In this document: positions 1-7,658 of the stretch, in pieces
How positions within the stretch are numbered: position 1 is the stretch's first letter
Layout of the letters: each line of letters opens with the position of its first letter
From: Acidobacteriota bacterium
GTDB taxonomy: Bacteria > Actinomycetota > Acidimicrobiia > Acidimicrobiales > Palsa-688
Assembly: GCA_028876385.1 (NCBI GenBank)
Contig: JAGWSF010000225.1
Location: forward strand, 1-64,000
DNA length: 64,000 nt
Direction of reading: 5' to 3'
Made by a program: the position numbers and the translations under genes
The notes under the pieces: generated by a model
What the model saw: only the letters and a program-made list of their open reading frames with translations
Told to the model about the DNA's origin: nothing
Database searches by the model: none

Positions 1-111
1 GTAGCCACCTACATCAACTTCTACAACCACCAACGCCGATGCGCCAAGGCCGGCAACATCAGCCCCATCCGCTACGAGCTAGCCTTCACCGGCAGGCACC
101 AAGCCGCATAA
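1..111 (+). mobile_element. IS3-family transposase, C-terminal remnant (partial, enters from left edge)
   Basis: The first 36 codons are open from the window edge and end at a TAA at 109-111. They read like the tail of an IS3-family OrfB DDE integrase: a YINFYNHQRR block followed by an SPIRYE block, the usual end of that domain. The stretch just after the stop (about 114-142) resembles an IS3 right terminal repeat, with GTGTCCACCAA and a CTGGGCAAC core, so the IS probably ends near 142. The catalytic part lies outside the window, so activity cannot be judged. Confidence 0.8.
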
Positions 112-115
112 CCGT

Positions 116-334
116 GTGTCCACCAATCCTGGGCAACCTCAGACCGCTGACATGCGCATGCTGAAGGCGGCGACCCCTGACCAGAACGTTGCCTCCCAGC
201 GGGTGCTGATGAAGGCCGGGTTTGTCCCGGCCGGCCCTGCCGACCCTGCCGACATCGGCGGCAAGCAAGGGCGTTGGTACCGTCGCGACCTCGCCCCTGT
301 TGACCCAGAGGCTCCATCCCAAGCCGCCACATAA
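116..334 (+). pseudogene. GNAT acetyltransferase C-terminal fragment
   Basis: The frame contains NVASQRVLMKAGF, the acetyl-CoA-binding C-terminal signature of GNAT N-acetyltransferases (N-x-A-S-x-R-V-L-x-K-x-G-F), followed by a short WYRRDL end. Only the last third of the domain is present. The GTG at 116 lies in the putative IS terminal repeat and is unlikely to be a real start. The simplest reading is an acetyltransferase gene cut by the IS3 insertion immediately to its left; recognisable homology starts near 150. Probably not expressed as a functional enzyme. Confidence 0.6.
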
Positions 335-558
335 CAACCGACACGCGCGCACGACCAGGGCACGCGTACTCGGCAGGCTCGCCCCGCCAGGTCTGTCCGC
401 CACCGGCCGGAGGGGCGCAGAATATCGCCCGTGAACCGGCGTTACGGGCCACTTGGAGCCGCCACTGCGGATATGGGACGGTCCGAATGAGCGGTAGCGA
501 TAGCTGAGCGGTGGTCAGGCTCAGCTGTCGGGTCTAGTGAACAGGCCTTCCGACATCC

Positions 559-870
559 TCACCGTTGCTGATCTATGACGAAGCCTTGCTGGACCTGTCC
601 TGGCGCGTTGAAGCGAAGTCGAAACGCCTTCTCGCCGACAAGTCGGGTCGTTTCGTCACCCTTCCACCGGGTCGGAACGACCAGCGGAGACACCGGATTG
701 CGCTTATCGTGCGCGAATGGTCGGCTCGCGGCACTCACCAGGCCCATAGCGACATCCCACTGTTGATCAAGGGGCCTAATGCTGGCGTAGCCCAGCGGCT
801 CCCATAGGAGCGACAGCGGCACAGACATCCACGGGTCGGGCCGGGACTGCAGGAACCTAGCGATCCGCAT
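559..870 (-). CDS. hypothetical protein, 103 aa, downstream of HNH nuclease
   Basis: I do not recognise this protein. The ATG at 870 is preceded at 8 nt by AGGAGG, an excellent ribosome-binding site, and it overlaps the end of the HNH gene by 14 nt, which suggests translational coupling. The product is basic and Arg/Pro/Val-rich, with no membrane segment and no obvious motif. A competing plus-strand frame (565-807) covers the same DNA but has no comparable ribosome-binding site. The 335-558 stretch downstream holds no gene that I can support. Confidence 0.45.
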   Translation of the reverse strand: MRIARFLQSRPDPWMSVPLSLLWEPLGYASIRPLDQQWDVAMGLVSAASRPFAHDKRNPVSPLVVPTRWKGDETTRLVGEKAFRLRFNAPGQVQQGFVIDQQR

Positions 871-1519
871 ATCGCCATCCTCCTGCCGTCCCCCATCTTG
901 CGCTGGCGTTCACTGGCACTTCCCGTGGCCGCCTTGCGAAACGCCGGGCGACCCCAGGATCCATACGCCAGAGCTCCTCGACTGGCTTCGAAGACATCCG
1001 TTCGACTGGCGGCGGCCAGCCTCGTCGGCGCCATTCGTCAGCGACGTCGGACCCGAGGAAATCGTCGAGAGTCAGCTTTCCCTTGGTCAGGTTGCATCGA
1101 GGGCACGCTGCTTCCACGTTGTGGTCTTCATGAGTGCCCCCGAGAGCCAGCGGATGCACGTGGTCAAGATGCCAGCCAGCGTCGCTTCCAATGGGGCACC
1201 CGCACAGGTAGCATCGGAACCACCCGTCGGGCGTGCACCGCCGATGAAACTTGGCGATAAGGTTGGTCGTTTCGGCCGTGCAATATCCGGCCGGGACGTT
1301 GTATGGCGCACTACGCGCTCGGTCTCTATTCGCCAGGTTCCGTCTGTCGACGAGACCTTGCGCCGGAAAGTAGATCGGGTCGACGATGCGACAATCGTGC
1401 CATCCGCCCTCCTCGCTCGCGCGGACCCGGTGAGTCCAACGGCAGTCGCTCACTTCCTCAAGCCACGGTGTGCTCCCTGAGCCAGCGATCTGGGGCGGTA
1501 ACACGGCTTGCGGCGCCAT
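857..1519 (-). CDS. HNH endonuclease
   Basis: The product carries a classic HNH (McrA-like) beta-beta-alpha metal finger: a CYLCGCPI zinc-ribbon knuckle, then a WHLDHVHPLALGG segment with the catalytic His pair, then HNVEAACPRCN with the second CxxC, and a KGKLTL tail. The four Cys and the DH-x-P-L-x-x-G-G core are all present, so the domain looks intact. The start is uncertain: ATG 1519 gives about 220 aa, and the frame is open to 1633. HNH enzymes of this size occur in mobile elements and restriction-like functions; which applies here is unknown. It is followed by an overlapping small gene with a strong ribosome-binding site. Confidence 0.8.
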   Translation of the reverse strand: MAPQAVLPPQIAGSGSTPWLEEVSDCRWTHRVRASEEGGWHDCRIVDPIYFPAQGLVDRRNLANRDRARSAPYNVPAGYCTAETTNLIAKFHRRCTPDGWFRCYLCGCPIGSDAGWHLDHVHPLALGGTHEDHNVEAACPRCNLTKGKLTLDDFLGSDVADEWRRRGWPPPVERMSSKPVEELWRMDPGVARRFARRPREVPVNASARWGTAGGWRYADR

Positions 1520-1691
1520 GACGATATGGGGCCCTAGACCAGGTAGACCGGTGTTGGTTGGCCAACCCGGATTCTGCCGTTGGGTGCACAATCGTCGGAG
1601 CGATGGCCGAAGTCGGCGAGCGCGAGGGACCACCTCGATCTCTCCCGACCGCTCGACTTCATTCTGGCGGCCCGTTGGCTGAACGAATCGG

Positions 1692-2378
1692 TCAACGATG
1701 AGGCCGGATGGAGTACGTCTCGTTCATGGCCGAGATAGTCCACGACCACTCGAAGGCAGTTCCAGGTTGTGGGCGCCTCCTACTCTGCCCGAATACGTCG
1801 AGCCGGCTTCCAAGTGCCTCGTTCGGAATGATGATCTCGGTACCGGACGGCGGGACAATCACAGTCGCGCCCTCGGCAGGCTCCTCTACAACGTAAGCGG
1901 TTTCTGGAGGCGGCTCATGATGTGGCTGATCGAACTGCTGAGCCACTGACCCGCCGAAGTGGATTATGGCCGCTGCGAAGAGTTGCGAAACTAGCGGAAA
2001 GAAGATCGGGTGCTCCTTCGCATGCTGCTCCGCCTTGCCCTTCAGCTTGTGCTTGGCCCGGTAGCTTCCAAACTCGACGGCGTCTAAGAGGAGCCCCGCC
2101 CGAGACGGAGGCAGCGGACGAATCTCGCCGTTCCGCTGGAGCTTCGTATACGGACCTGAGTCGAAGAATGCAGCAGCCCTTCGGACGGCAACGTCGAGGA
2201 ACTGCTCCACTTTGACGATGTCCGCGACCCCAGTCGAGGCCAGATACACGTCCATGACGGCGGTTGGACTCCGACCTACCAGGCCCCGTTCCATTGTGAA
2301 GAGGTCACCTATAACGCCGCTTGCAGCACCGAGGGCAGCGATGCCTATCCGCTCTGGCAGAAAGTCTTGACTGCTCAT
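1692..2378 (-). CDS. hypothetical protein, about 228 aa
   Basis: I do not recognise a family. The ATG at 2378 is preceded by AAGGAAGG at the proper distance, so I prefer it to the start 33 nt further upstream. Residues about 10-25 are small and hydrophobic (IAALGAASGVIGD), and a second apolar stretch (FFPLVSQLFAAAIIHFGG) lies mid-protein, possibly membrane-associating helices. The C-terminal 70 residues are Pro/Glu-rich with acidic PPPETAYVVEEPAEG and a short beta-like IVPPSGTEIIIP segment. Sits alone between the HNH gene and a broken methyltransferase on the accessory element. Confidence 0.6.
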   Translation of the reverse strand: MSSQDFLPERIGIAALGAASGVIGDLFTMERGLVGRSPTAVMDVYLASTGVADIVKVEQFLDVAVRRAAAFFDSGPYTKLQRNGEIRPLPPSRAGLLLDAVEFGSYRAKHKLKGKAEQHAKEHPIFFPLVSQLFAAAIIHFGGSVAQQFDQPHHEPPPETAYVVEEPAEGATVIVPPSGTEIIIPNEALGSRLDVFGQSRRRPQPGTAFEWSWTISAMNETYSIRPHR

Positions 2379-2744
2379 AGCCTTCCTTCGATCACTCTGT
2401 AGTCGGGACAAATCTCAACTGCGCGCATTCGGCGTATCGGATTTGCCACCTCTTCTACTCCCTACTCTCAGAAAGCTCAAGTATTGGGGTGGGGCCAGGG
2501 CTATCCCCAAGGTGCCACGCAGGGTGCAGTAACAGCAAGCACGCCTTCTCGGTGATAAGCGCCTCCAGGCCGGCGGTCGGGGACACGCAGTGCTCGCAGT
2601 AATGGGATGCTTCGACTGAGTGGTATATGGCAGGTTGCGCTGGGCGCAGAGGGCGAGATCTGCCCGCGTTGAGGGTTGATTTGCCGCTGGAGGAGCAGCG
2701 GAAAGCACTGTCTTGTCGACTTGTTCCGGGCGAGATGGGTCGGC

Positions 2745-3390
2745 TCACGTGGTCATGTCCACGAAGCTGAACAAGCGCTTGCCCAGAATCAGCGTCGTCG
2801 GCTCGCCTGTCAGCCGGTGAGCGCCTACCGACATGAAACCGTCGTGGCTGATGTCGAATGCTTCCTCGCGAAACCCCGCGTCGCGGAACCAGGACCGGAT
2901 CGCGGGGGTTAGGTCCGGTGGCATGCGGTGCCTGGTCCACACGACAAGCGCGCCGGTCGAGCACAGGCTGGGCAGGGCCGCCACCGTGGCCTGGATGTCG
3001 GTGGCGGGTGATGTTGCCGAAGATGCCGCACACCACGACTACCTGGGCGGGGACAGCGCCCACGCAGGCGTCGGTGGTCCCGGCATCGGCTTGCAGCACC
3101 TCGATACCGTCCAGCCCCGCCGCGTCCGCTGCCTGCCGAGCGGCCGCGACGTTGCGCTCGTCCAGTTCGACCAACCGGGCGCGCACATCGCCCCGGCGCG
3201 GATGCCCGCGCAGAACGCCGATCACGTCTCGGCCCTGCCCGGCGCACAGGCTGACCAGCCGTATCCTTCCCGTGGGAGCATGATCGAGCTCGGCGCGCAG
3301 GTGGCCCTGCACGAGTTCGAGCCGTCGCTGTAGCAGGGAGGCTGGATCGTCGTAGTCGCGGTGCCATTCCACCCAGTCGCGCTGCGCCAC
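2745..3390 (-). pseudogene. class I SAM-dependent methyltransferase, frameshifted
   Basis: The reading frame from GTG 3390 encodes an N-terminal methyltransferase with SAM motif I (LVSLCAGQGRD), an acidic motif II (LVELDERN), a DAGTTDA motif III and the CGIFGNIT strand. Immediately after GNIT the frame turns into a non-homologous Arg/His-rich tail. The expected C-terminal half (ATVAALPSLCS, FRDAGF, LGKRLFSFVD) continues in the neighbouring frame down to the stop at 2745. One extra C in the ACCCGCC run near 3005-3010 would explain it. Either a recent pseudogene or a base-call error; the rest looks undamaged. Confidence 0.7.
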
Positions 3391-3854
3391 TGCGCCAGCC
3401 TACGGTCCACCCAAGTAGGCATCCACCGGTAGGAGGCACCCCTGCCCGCAAGGCGCCGGGTACGGAGCTTAGTGAAGCGGGTGGCTACTTCCAAAGAAGG
3501 AGCCGTGGGTCTCGTTGAGGTCCTGGAAGGGCATCTTGACATCACTGGCTCTGACGGGCTCGAGGTCGAATGGGGAGTGTCATGCGGCGGTATCGGGCCG
3601 AAAGCTGCATACAGCTGATGACATCGTCCTGCCACCCGCGACACAATCCGTGGGTGCCGATCTGCTCCTCAGGTGCACGTCGCAGCATGAGAATCTTGAG
3701 CGCGGATTCTGTTGTCCCTCCAGTCTTCTGTGCCGCACCCATCCTCTTCATCAAGCTAGGTCCCCAGGGGCAGTCTCCTGAGGCGCCCGCACGATCTCGG
3801 AGACAAGAATGCCGGACAGAACTGTGACCATCATCCGCAACTAAGTTGTGCTAC
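3391..3854. other. gene-poor stretch, no feature supported
   Basis: About 460 bp between the divergent methyltransferase remnant and the SH3-like gene. Short frames exist on both strands, such as 3515-3781 plus and 3542-3754 minus, but none has a convincing ribosome-binding site, motif or codon bias. No tRNA, CRISPR or clear dyad was seen. Confidence 0.4.
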
Positions 3855-4346
3855 GTGAGCGAAGAGCGAGATGGAGGCCTCTCTCGCGAGGCGTGGATCG
3901 GGATAGTTGCCACGATCGTCGTTGCGGTCGTTACGGCTGGTTCTGCACCGTGGTGGTGGCCTCGGACGCACCATGTGCAGCCGGCTGCTGCAACAACAAC
4001 TGGAATGTCAGGTGGATGTGCACCCTTTCAGGTCTTTGCGCAGAACCGTTGGGATCCGGTTGGTACGGCCATCAGAGCTGAACCTAATGTTCAGTCAGAG
4101 CAGGTCGGCAGCTTCCCGGCAAACATGTCAATCTCGGTGAACGGCTGGGTTCACAGCCGGCCGGCGTACCCGACCAATACGGCGCCGTGGAACAGTGACG
4201 TCTGGTTCCATCTAACAGATCGAGCTGGCTGGGTATCATTTCCGGGCGTGCGGGGTACACCCGTGGCGCACGACCCAACGGGTACGTCGGCCGACGGCGG
4301 CACTCCAGCACCAACGTTGGCAAGTTGTGAAGGGGCCATCCAGTAG
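3855..4346 (+). CDS. membrane-anchored or secreted SH3-like domain protein
   Basis: From GTG 3855 the protein has 163 aa. A short charged N terminus precedes one hydrophobic segment (residues about 12-30, WIGIVATIVVAVVTAG), then WWW and a Thr/Ala linker. The rest is an extracytoplasmic domain starting at CAPFQVFAQNRW, with VGTAIRAEPN and WFHLTDRAGWVSF, the pattern of bacterial SH3 (SH3b) folds that bind cell-wall peptides. Two Cys, one before and one near the end of the domain, could form a disulfide. An in-frame TTG at 3846 is an alternative start. The 250 bp after it hold no supported gene. Confidence 0.65.
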   Translation: MSEERDGGLSREAWIGIVATIVVAVVTAGSAPWWWPRTHHVQPAAATTTGMSGGCAPFQVFAQNRWDPVGTAIRAEPNVQSEQVGSFPANMSISVNGWVHSRPAYPTNTAPWNSDVWFHLTDRAGWVSFPGVRGTPVAHDPTGTSADGGTPAPTLASCEGAIQ

Positions 4347-4597
4347 TCCCCAGCGGTTCAAAGGGACACCGGTCTTCGATGGACTCGCAATCACACTCAC
4401 TCGTCCCCGGCCAGAGGCGTGGGCCCACGATCCGATCCGTATGTGCCGTTTCGCGCTCCGAGTCATTCAGGCCAGACCCGATTGTCGAGCGCGGATTCTC
4501 CATTGCCTTTTAACTAATCGACAAAGCCAGAGATCACATCTTGAGTGACGGAAGGGGACAATCCAGGGAGCCACACCTGCAGGCACAACAGGCACCC

Positions 4598-4819
4598 CTA
4601 ACTCTCAGTGGAGTGGACCGCTCGTCGAGTGCGAGCCTTTCCTTTCTCGGCGCCCGCCACGATCTGGTGTATCAGTGCGATCGATTCAGTTGCCATCTGC
4701 GTCGCCACAGCCGCTGGGTCAGATTTGGATGAACCAGCCCTAACCGGAGCGAGTTGAAATGCCTTCTCAACTGCCGACCAAGAGTGAAACTCTTGGTCGG
4801 GTTCCCTTGCTGATCCCAT
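4598..4819 (-). CDS. 73-aa protein, third gene of the XRE / Ntn-hydrolase unit
   Basis: A small gene that starts 10 nt after the stop of the Ntn-hydrolase-like gene. ATG 4819 is preceded by AAGGGGAA at about 6 nt, a good ribosome-binding site, so it is very probably co-translated from the same transcript. The product is soluble: an acidic N terminus (SAREPDQEFHSW), an amphipathic middle (VATQMATESIALIHQIVAG) and a basic tail (KGKARTRR). No known domain recognised. By position it could be a partner or immunity-like protein of the hydrolase, which is inference only. Codon use is as AT-tolerant as in its two upstream neighbours. Confidence 0.6.
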   Translation of the reverse strand: MGSAREPDQEFHSWSAVEKAFQLAPVRAGSSKSDPAAVATQMATESIALIHQIVAGAEKGKARTRRAVHSTES

Positions 4820-4829
4820 CGTGTTCCCC

Positions 4830-6107
4830 TTACTTGTAGTAGTTAGCCAGAAAATGTGGATTCGTAACCTGGTCGAAATAGTGCTTCCGCTTGATCCATA
4901 TGAATCCATCGCCTTTGGATATGACGGCAACGTCTATTGGTCCGCCGACTGTTTCAGCATCCATGGTGACACGACGCTTCATAGAGGTCAGGTGTACGAG
5001 AGACTCGGCCATGGCCGCGAGTTCTTCCTTCGGAAGAATTGCGACCGAGTTGATTACCGGCCCGATATGGCGCTCCAACGCGTAATGCCTCATCAGATGC
5101 TGAAAGTCTGCTGTGACCTTGGACGTTAACGCTTCTAGTTTTCGCTTGGTTGCCCGCTGGCGTGCGGGGCTGAGTGGAAGAGCAGAAGCGACCGCGTCGG
5201 GCAGCCCCGAGAGGAAACCTTCCATAGCGGCGTCGATCAAGGCACGATACTCCGGATCGAGTCCCTCCATGAAAAGATGGACCATCTCCCCCTGAGCAAA
5301 GGGGGCGATGCAAGCATCGTTACCGACTGCAACCGAGTGGCTTGTTCGAGGGCGAAATTTCATCTTCTGAAGGACCACACCCTCGATATCAAAACTAACC
5401 ATCGAGGGGAAGTAGTCCTCCTCGCCAAACCCAGCGATGACCAACCCTGAGGTGCTATCGGGAAAGAGGTTGCGCGTGTACATGATTCCGGGCAATTGCA
5501 GAAGTCTCTGACGTGTTGATCTGGTCATAGGTAACGTCTTGAAGACGTCGTCTATGACCTCATTAATCACGGATGACCACGTCGACGCAACACGCTTCCC
5601 ATAGGCATCTGACCTTCTCGGCAACCGGTCGGCGTCATTCCAACGCGTGACCTGAGCCTCAACTGCATCCCCCAGAAGTCGCCTAAGTTGCGAGACAGTA
5701 ATTGGACCGGAAACTGTCCTTGATTCGACCGCCTGCTCGAGACTCTGTAACACAGAGGAATAGATGGCATAGCAGGTCCTTCTGACCTGTTGTGCCTCGT
5801 GGTCCTTTGGAAAGATCGATGAGCCGGATTCGATGAATCGGGACAGCTCACCCCAATAGTCTTCTAGGTGCGGAAGGCGAGTCTCCCCCAGGTGGCGACG
5901 GAACACCTTGATACAGGTCTCCCATGGCATCTCCGTAAGTTGGGCGGAACCATAGATCATGACGCCAACCGGAGCGTACTTCGATAGCATGAAGAGTTTG
6001 TTGACTGAGTTGTAGACCTTCTGGCTACCGTTGACTCCTACAGTGACAGCACTATCGGCAGCTAAAGCCACGGCTTGTCGGTTCAAGACAGCAATTTCTG
6101 CCGTCAA
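4830..6107 (-). CDS. proteasome-like Ntn-hydrolase family protein, 425 aa
   Basis: Starts at TTG 6107, whose TTGA overlaps the TGA of the regulator; AGGAGG lies 7 nt upstream. After removal of Met the N terminus is Thr. Counting from that Thr, Asp is at 17 within ALAADSAVT and a Lys is at 36 within NKLF, followed by VGVMIYGSA. This parallels Thr1, Asp17 and Lys33 (DKVF) and the AGS turn of proteasome beta/HslV subunits, with about three extra residues between Asp and Lys. The protein is roughly twice a beta subunit. The C-terminal part (MAESLVHLT, GGPIDVAVISKGDG, WIKRKHYF) is, as I recall, a conserved block of an uncharacterised bacterial family. Function unknown; autocatalytic Thr protease or amidase is inference. 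Confidence 0.7.
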   Translation of the reverse strand: MTAEIAVLNRQAVALAADSAVTVGVNGSQKVYNSVNKLFMLSKYAPVGVMIYGSAQLTEMPWETCIKVFRRHLGETRLPHLEDYWGELSRFIESGSSIFPKDHEAQQVRRTCYAIYSSVLQSLEQAVESRTVSGPITVSQLRRLLGDAVEAQVTRWNDADRLPRRSDAYGKRVASTWSSVINEVIDDVFKTLPMTRSTRQRLLQLPGIMYTRNLFPDSTSGLVIAGFGEEDYFPSMVSFDIEGVVLQKMKFRPRTSHSVAVGNDACIAPFAQGEMVHLFMEGLDPEYRALIDAAMEGFLSGLPDAVASALPLSPARQRATKRKLEALTSKVTADFQHLMRHYALERHIGPVINSVAILPKEELAAMAESLVHLTSMKRRVTMDAETVGGPIDVAVISKGDGFIWIKRKHYFDQVTNPHFLANYYK

Positions 6108-6502
6108 AGGTCTTCCTCCTCCTCGTTCGAAGAGTGGGACAACTGTTGATAGGTGACTTTGATGATCTCATCTAGAGTCGCTGCAGCTCGTGGAGTGAGC
6201 CGCGCATCGGATCTCACAAGACTGGATATCTCGCTCAAGGGTTCAGTTGTTGCCCGCTCCCACTTGGTGGCTCGACTGTCTGACCTCAAGAAGTACCGGT
6301 TGACGTCAAGAGAGGCCCAGAGAGCCAACGAGGCCAGGGTGTCGACATCTGGTCTCCGACCTTGTGTCATGCGAGTTATGGACGATGCGCTCACGCCGCT
6401 CTCGACCGCCACCCGCTTCCAACTGCAGCCTTTAGCCTTACGATGCGCATCAAGCGCAGCCACGAAGCCCTCGAGGTCGAGGACAGCCCTGTTCGTTGCC
6501 AC
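6104..6502 (-). CDS. XRE-type helix-turn-helix regulator (leaderless)
   Basis: The HTH spans residues about 13-66: FVAALDAHRKAKG, then WKRVAVESGVSASSITRMTQG as the helix-turn-helix and DVDTLASLALW as the closing helix. An acidic SSNEEEEDL tail follows. I choose GTG 6502 (132 aa) over ATG 6544 because a -10 (TATACT) lies 7 nt before the GTG, whereas ATG 6544 falls inside the 30-bp dyad and upstream of the -10. Its stop overlaps the start of the Ntn-hydrolase gene. It probably represses its own operon through that dyad. Confidence 0.75.
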   Translation of the reverse strand: MATNRAVLDLEGFVAALDAHRKAKGCSWKRVAVESGVSASSITRMTQGRRPDVDTLASLALWASLDVNRYFLRSDSRATKWERATTEPLSEISSLVRSDARLTPRAAATLDEIIKVTYQQLSHSSNEEEEDL

Positions 6503-6509
6503 GAATTGC

Positions 6510-6538
6510 AGTATAGCAATGTCGTTGCAAGATCGCAA
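6510..6538 (-). promoter_or_regulatory. promoter of the XRE / Ntn-hydrolase / 73-aa operon
   Basis: On the minus strand TTGCGA (6538-6533) and TATACT (6515-6510) are separated by exactly 17 nt. The GTG start of the regulator follows the -10 by 7 nt, so the transcript would begin at or next to the start codon. Confidence 0.65.
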
Positions 6539-6546
6539 CGACATTG
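6517..6546. promoter_or_regulatory. perfect 12-bp inverted repeat, probable operator
   Basis: CAATGTCGTTGC (6517-6528), a 6-nt spacer, then the exact reverse complement GCAACGACATTG (6535-6546). The dyad covers the -35 and most of the spacer of the operon promoter and stops just before the -10, the classical place for a repressor site. The encoded XRE protein is the obvious candidate to bind it. Confidence 0.75.
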
Positions 6547-6832
6547 CCTGCAGTGACGCCTACTGCCCCCCCATACGCAAAAAGGGGAGCCCGGACTGAG
6601 TCAAGCCAGCCGGTCAGAGCATCGATCTCGTTCCCTGAGCCCAAGGAGGACGGTCGGCCCAGGACGCCGAACGCAGAATGACGGCCGGAGAACCCTCGTC
6701 GACCTTCGAGACCGCGTACGGAACCGGCGCTCCGCTCGGCCCTCCCGGCTCTCGGACCGTCCCAGAATGTTCACCCGACAGTCCGGCACGAGCGTCCCCG
6801 AGGTGCCGTTGGTAGGCAGGGGAACGCCCTGG

Positions 6833-7172
6833 TCAGCCTTCGCCGGTGAAGATGAGCGTGATGGTTCCGCTGTCGACAGTCTCGATGGACACGAGGTCGC
6901 TACCCACCCGATACGCGGACAGGATCGGACCGCCGAACAGGACTGCGTCGTTGTTGGCACCATCATGCTGGCGGGCGACAGTCGACGTCGCCCCAGTCGC
7001 CGGTTCGATGCCGCCAGATGATCCCCACTGGGTCAATCCGGTGGTGAGCGAGCAGCGAGATGGCTTCGGGCGTGATGGTCCACTTCCCGGTAGAGAACAG
7101 CTCGGCATGTTGGCGGACCTGCAGCCCGGATCTGTCGGCTCGCACGTCAACGGGAGTGGTTCTGTAGTTCAT
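6833..7172 (-). pseudogene. small mobile-element-associated protein (RGDWG type), frameshifted
   Basis: ATG 7172 has GGAGGAATC directly upstream, a good ribosome-binding site. The first frame reads through ITPEAISLLAHHRIDP and RTGDWGDVD, then ends at 6963. The neighbouring frame supplies the expected continuation: ARQHDGANNDAVL, GGPILSAYRV, ETVDSGTITLIF, stop 6833. Removing one T near 6983 joins them into an about 112-aa protein of the common plasmid/element family with H-x-x-G-D-W-G-x-x-D and LLSAYR...ITEADR...T-x-L-L-P blocks. Function of that family is unknown. Frameshift or sequencing error. Confidence 0.6.
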
Positions 7173-7229
7173 GATTCCTCCGGATGGTGCTGCGGGGCCG
7201 CCCGGAGGCGGCCCCACACTTCGATGCGT

Positions 7230-7658
7230 CTAGGACGCCAGCGCGTCGTGATAGGTGCGGGCGGAGGGAGCCAGGCGCCGGACCTGGTGCTCGCACAAGC
7301 GGGGAAGAGCCCGGCGGACCGCGAGCACGCTCCCGTCCCGACCGGTTCGCTTCGCCAGGTCGAAGCTGACCATGCGGGTAACAGTCCGCGCTCCTGGACT
7401 GTTTCGACGCTGCCCTTCTCCGAGACCTATCGACATCAACAGGTCGGCAGTATCGACCGTGACCGAGTCGGGTTCGTGCTCGGCGGCGAGCCTCGACAGC
7501 TTCTTCCACATCCACGTCACGCTCGGTCCTACGATCCCTAGCCAACACTCGAGGTACTCAGAGTCCGGGCCGTAGCCGTACCGCTTGACGACAGGGTCGG
7601 AGTAGGCGACGATCACTAGTCGGGACGGCAGGTCGATGAGCGGGCAGGTTCCGTGCAT
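7230..7658 (-). CDS. hypothetical protein, 142 aa, element-associated
   Basis: ATG 7658 is preceded by GGAGGAA at about 7-9 nt. The protein begins with hydrophobic LPSRLVIVAYSD, contains an aromatic YLECWLGIVGPSVTWMWKKL block, then VDTADLLMSIGLGEG, and ends with LAVRRALPRL and RRLAPSARTYHDAL. I associate this pattern with small proteins encoded next to replication or HTH genes in actinobacterial plasmids and integrative elements, but can name no function. It lies 57 nt upstream of the frameshifted RGDWG-type gene and probably shares its transcript. Confidence 0.65.
   Translation of the reverse strand: MHGTCPLIDLPSRLVIVAYSDPVVKRYGYGPDSEYLECWLGIVGPSVTWMWKKLSRLAAEHEPDSVTVDTADLLMSIGLGEGQRRNSPGARTVTRMVSFDLAKRTGRDGSVLAVRRALPRLCEHQVRRLAPSARTYHDALAS

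Noticed and set aside
565..807. Plus-strand 80-aa frame within the 559-870 gene
   Set aside because: No ribosome-binding site; the opposite-strand frame has AGGAGG at 8 nt and overlaps the HNH gene.
6601..6966. Minus-strand 121-aa frame upstream of the XRE operon
   Set aside because: Ser/Arg-rich, no ribosome-binding site, overlaps the RGDWG-type gene remnant in a different frame.
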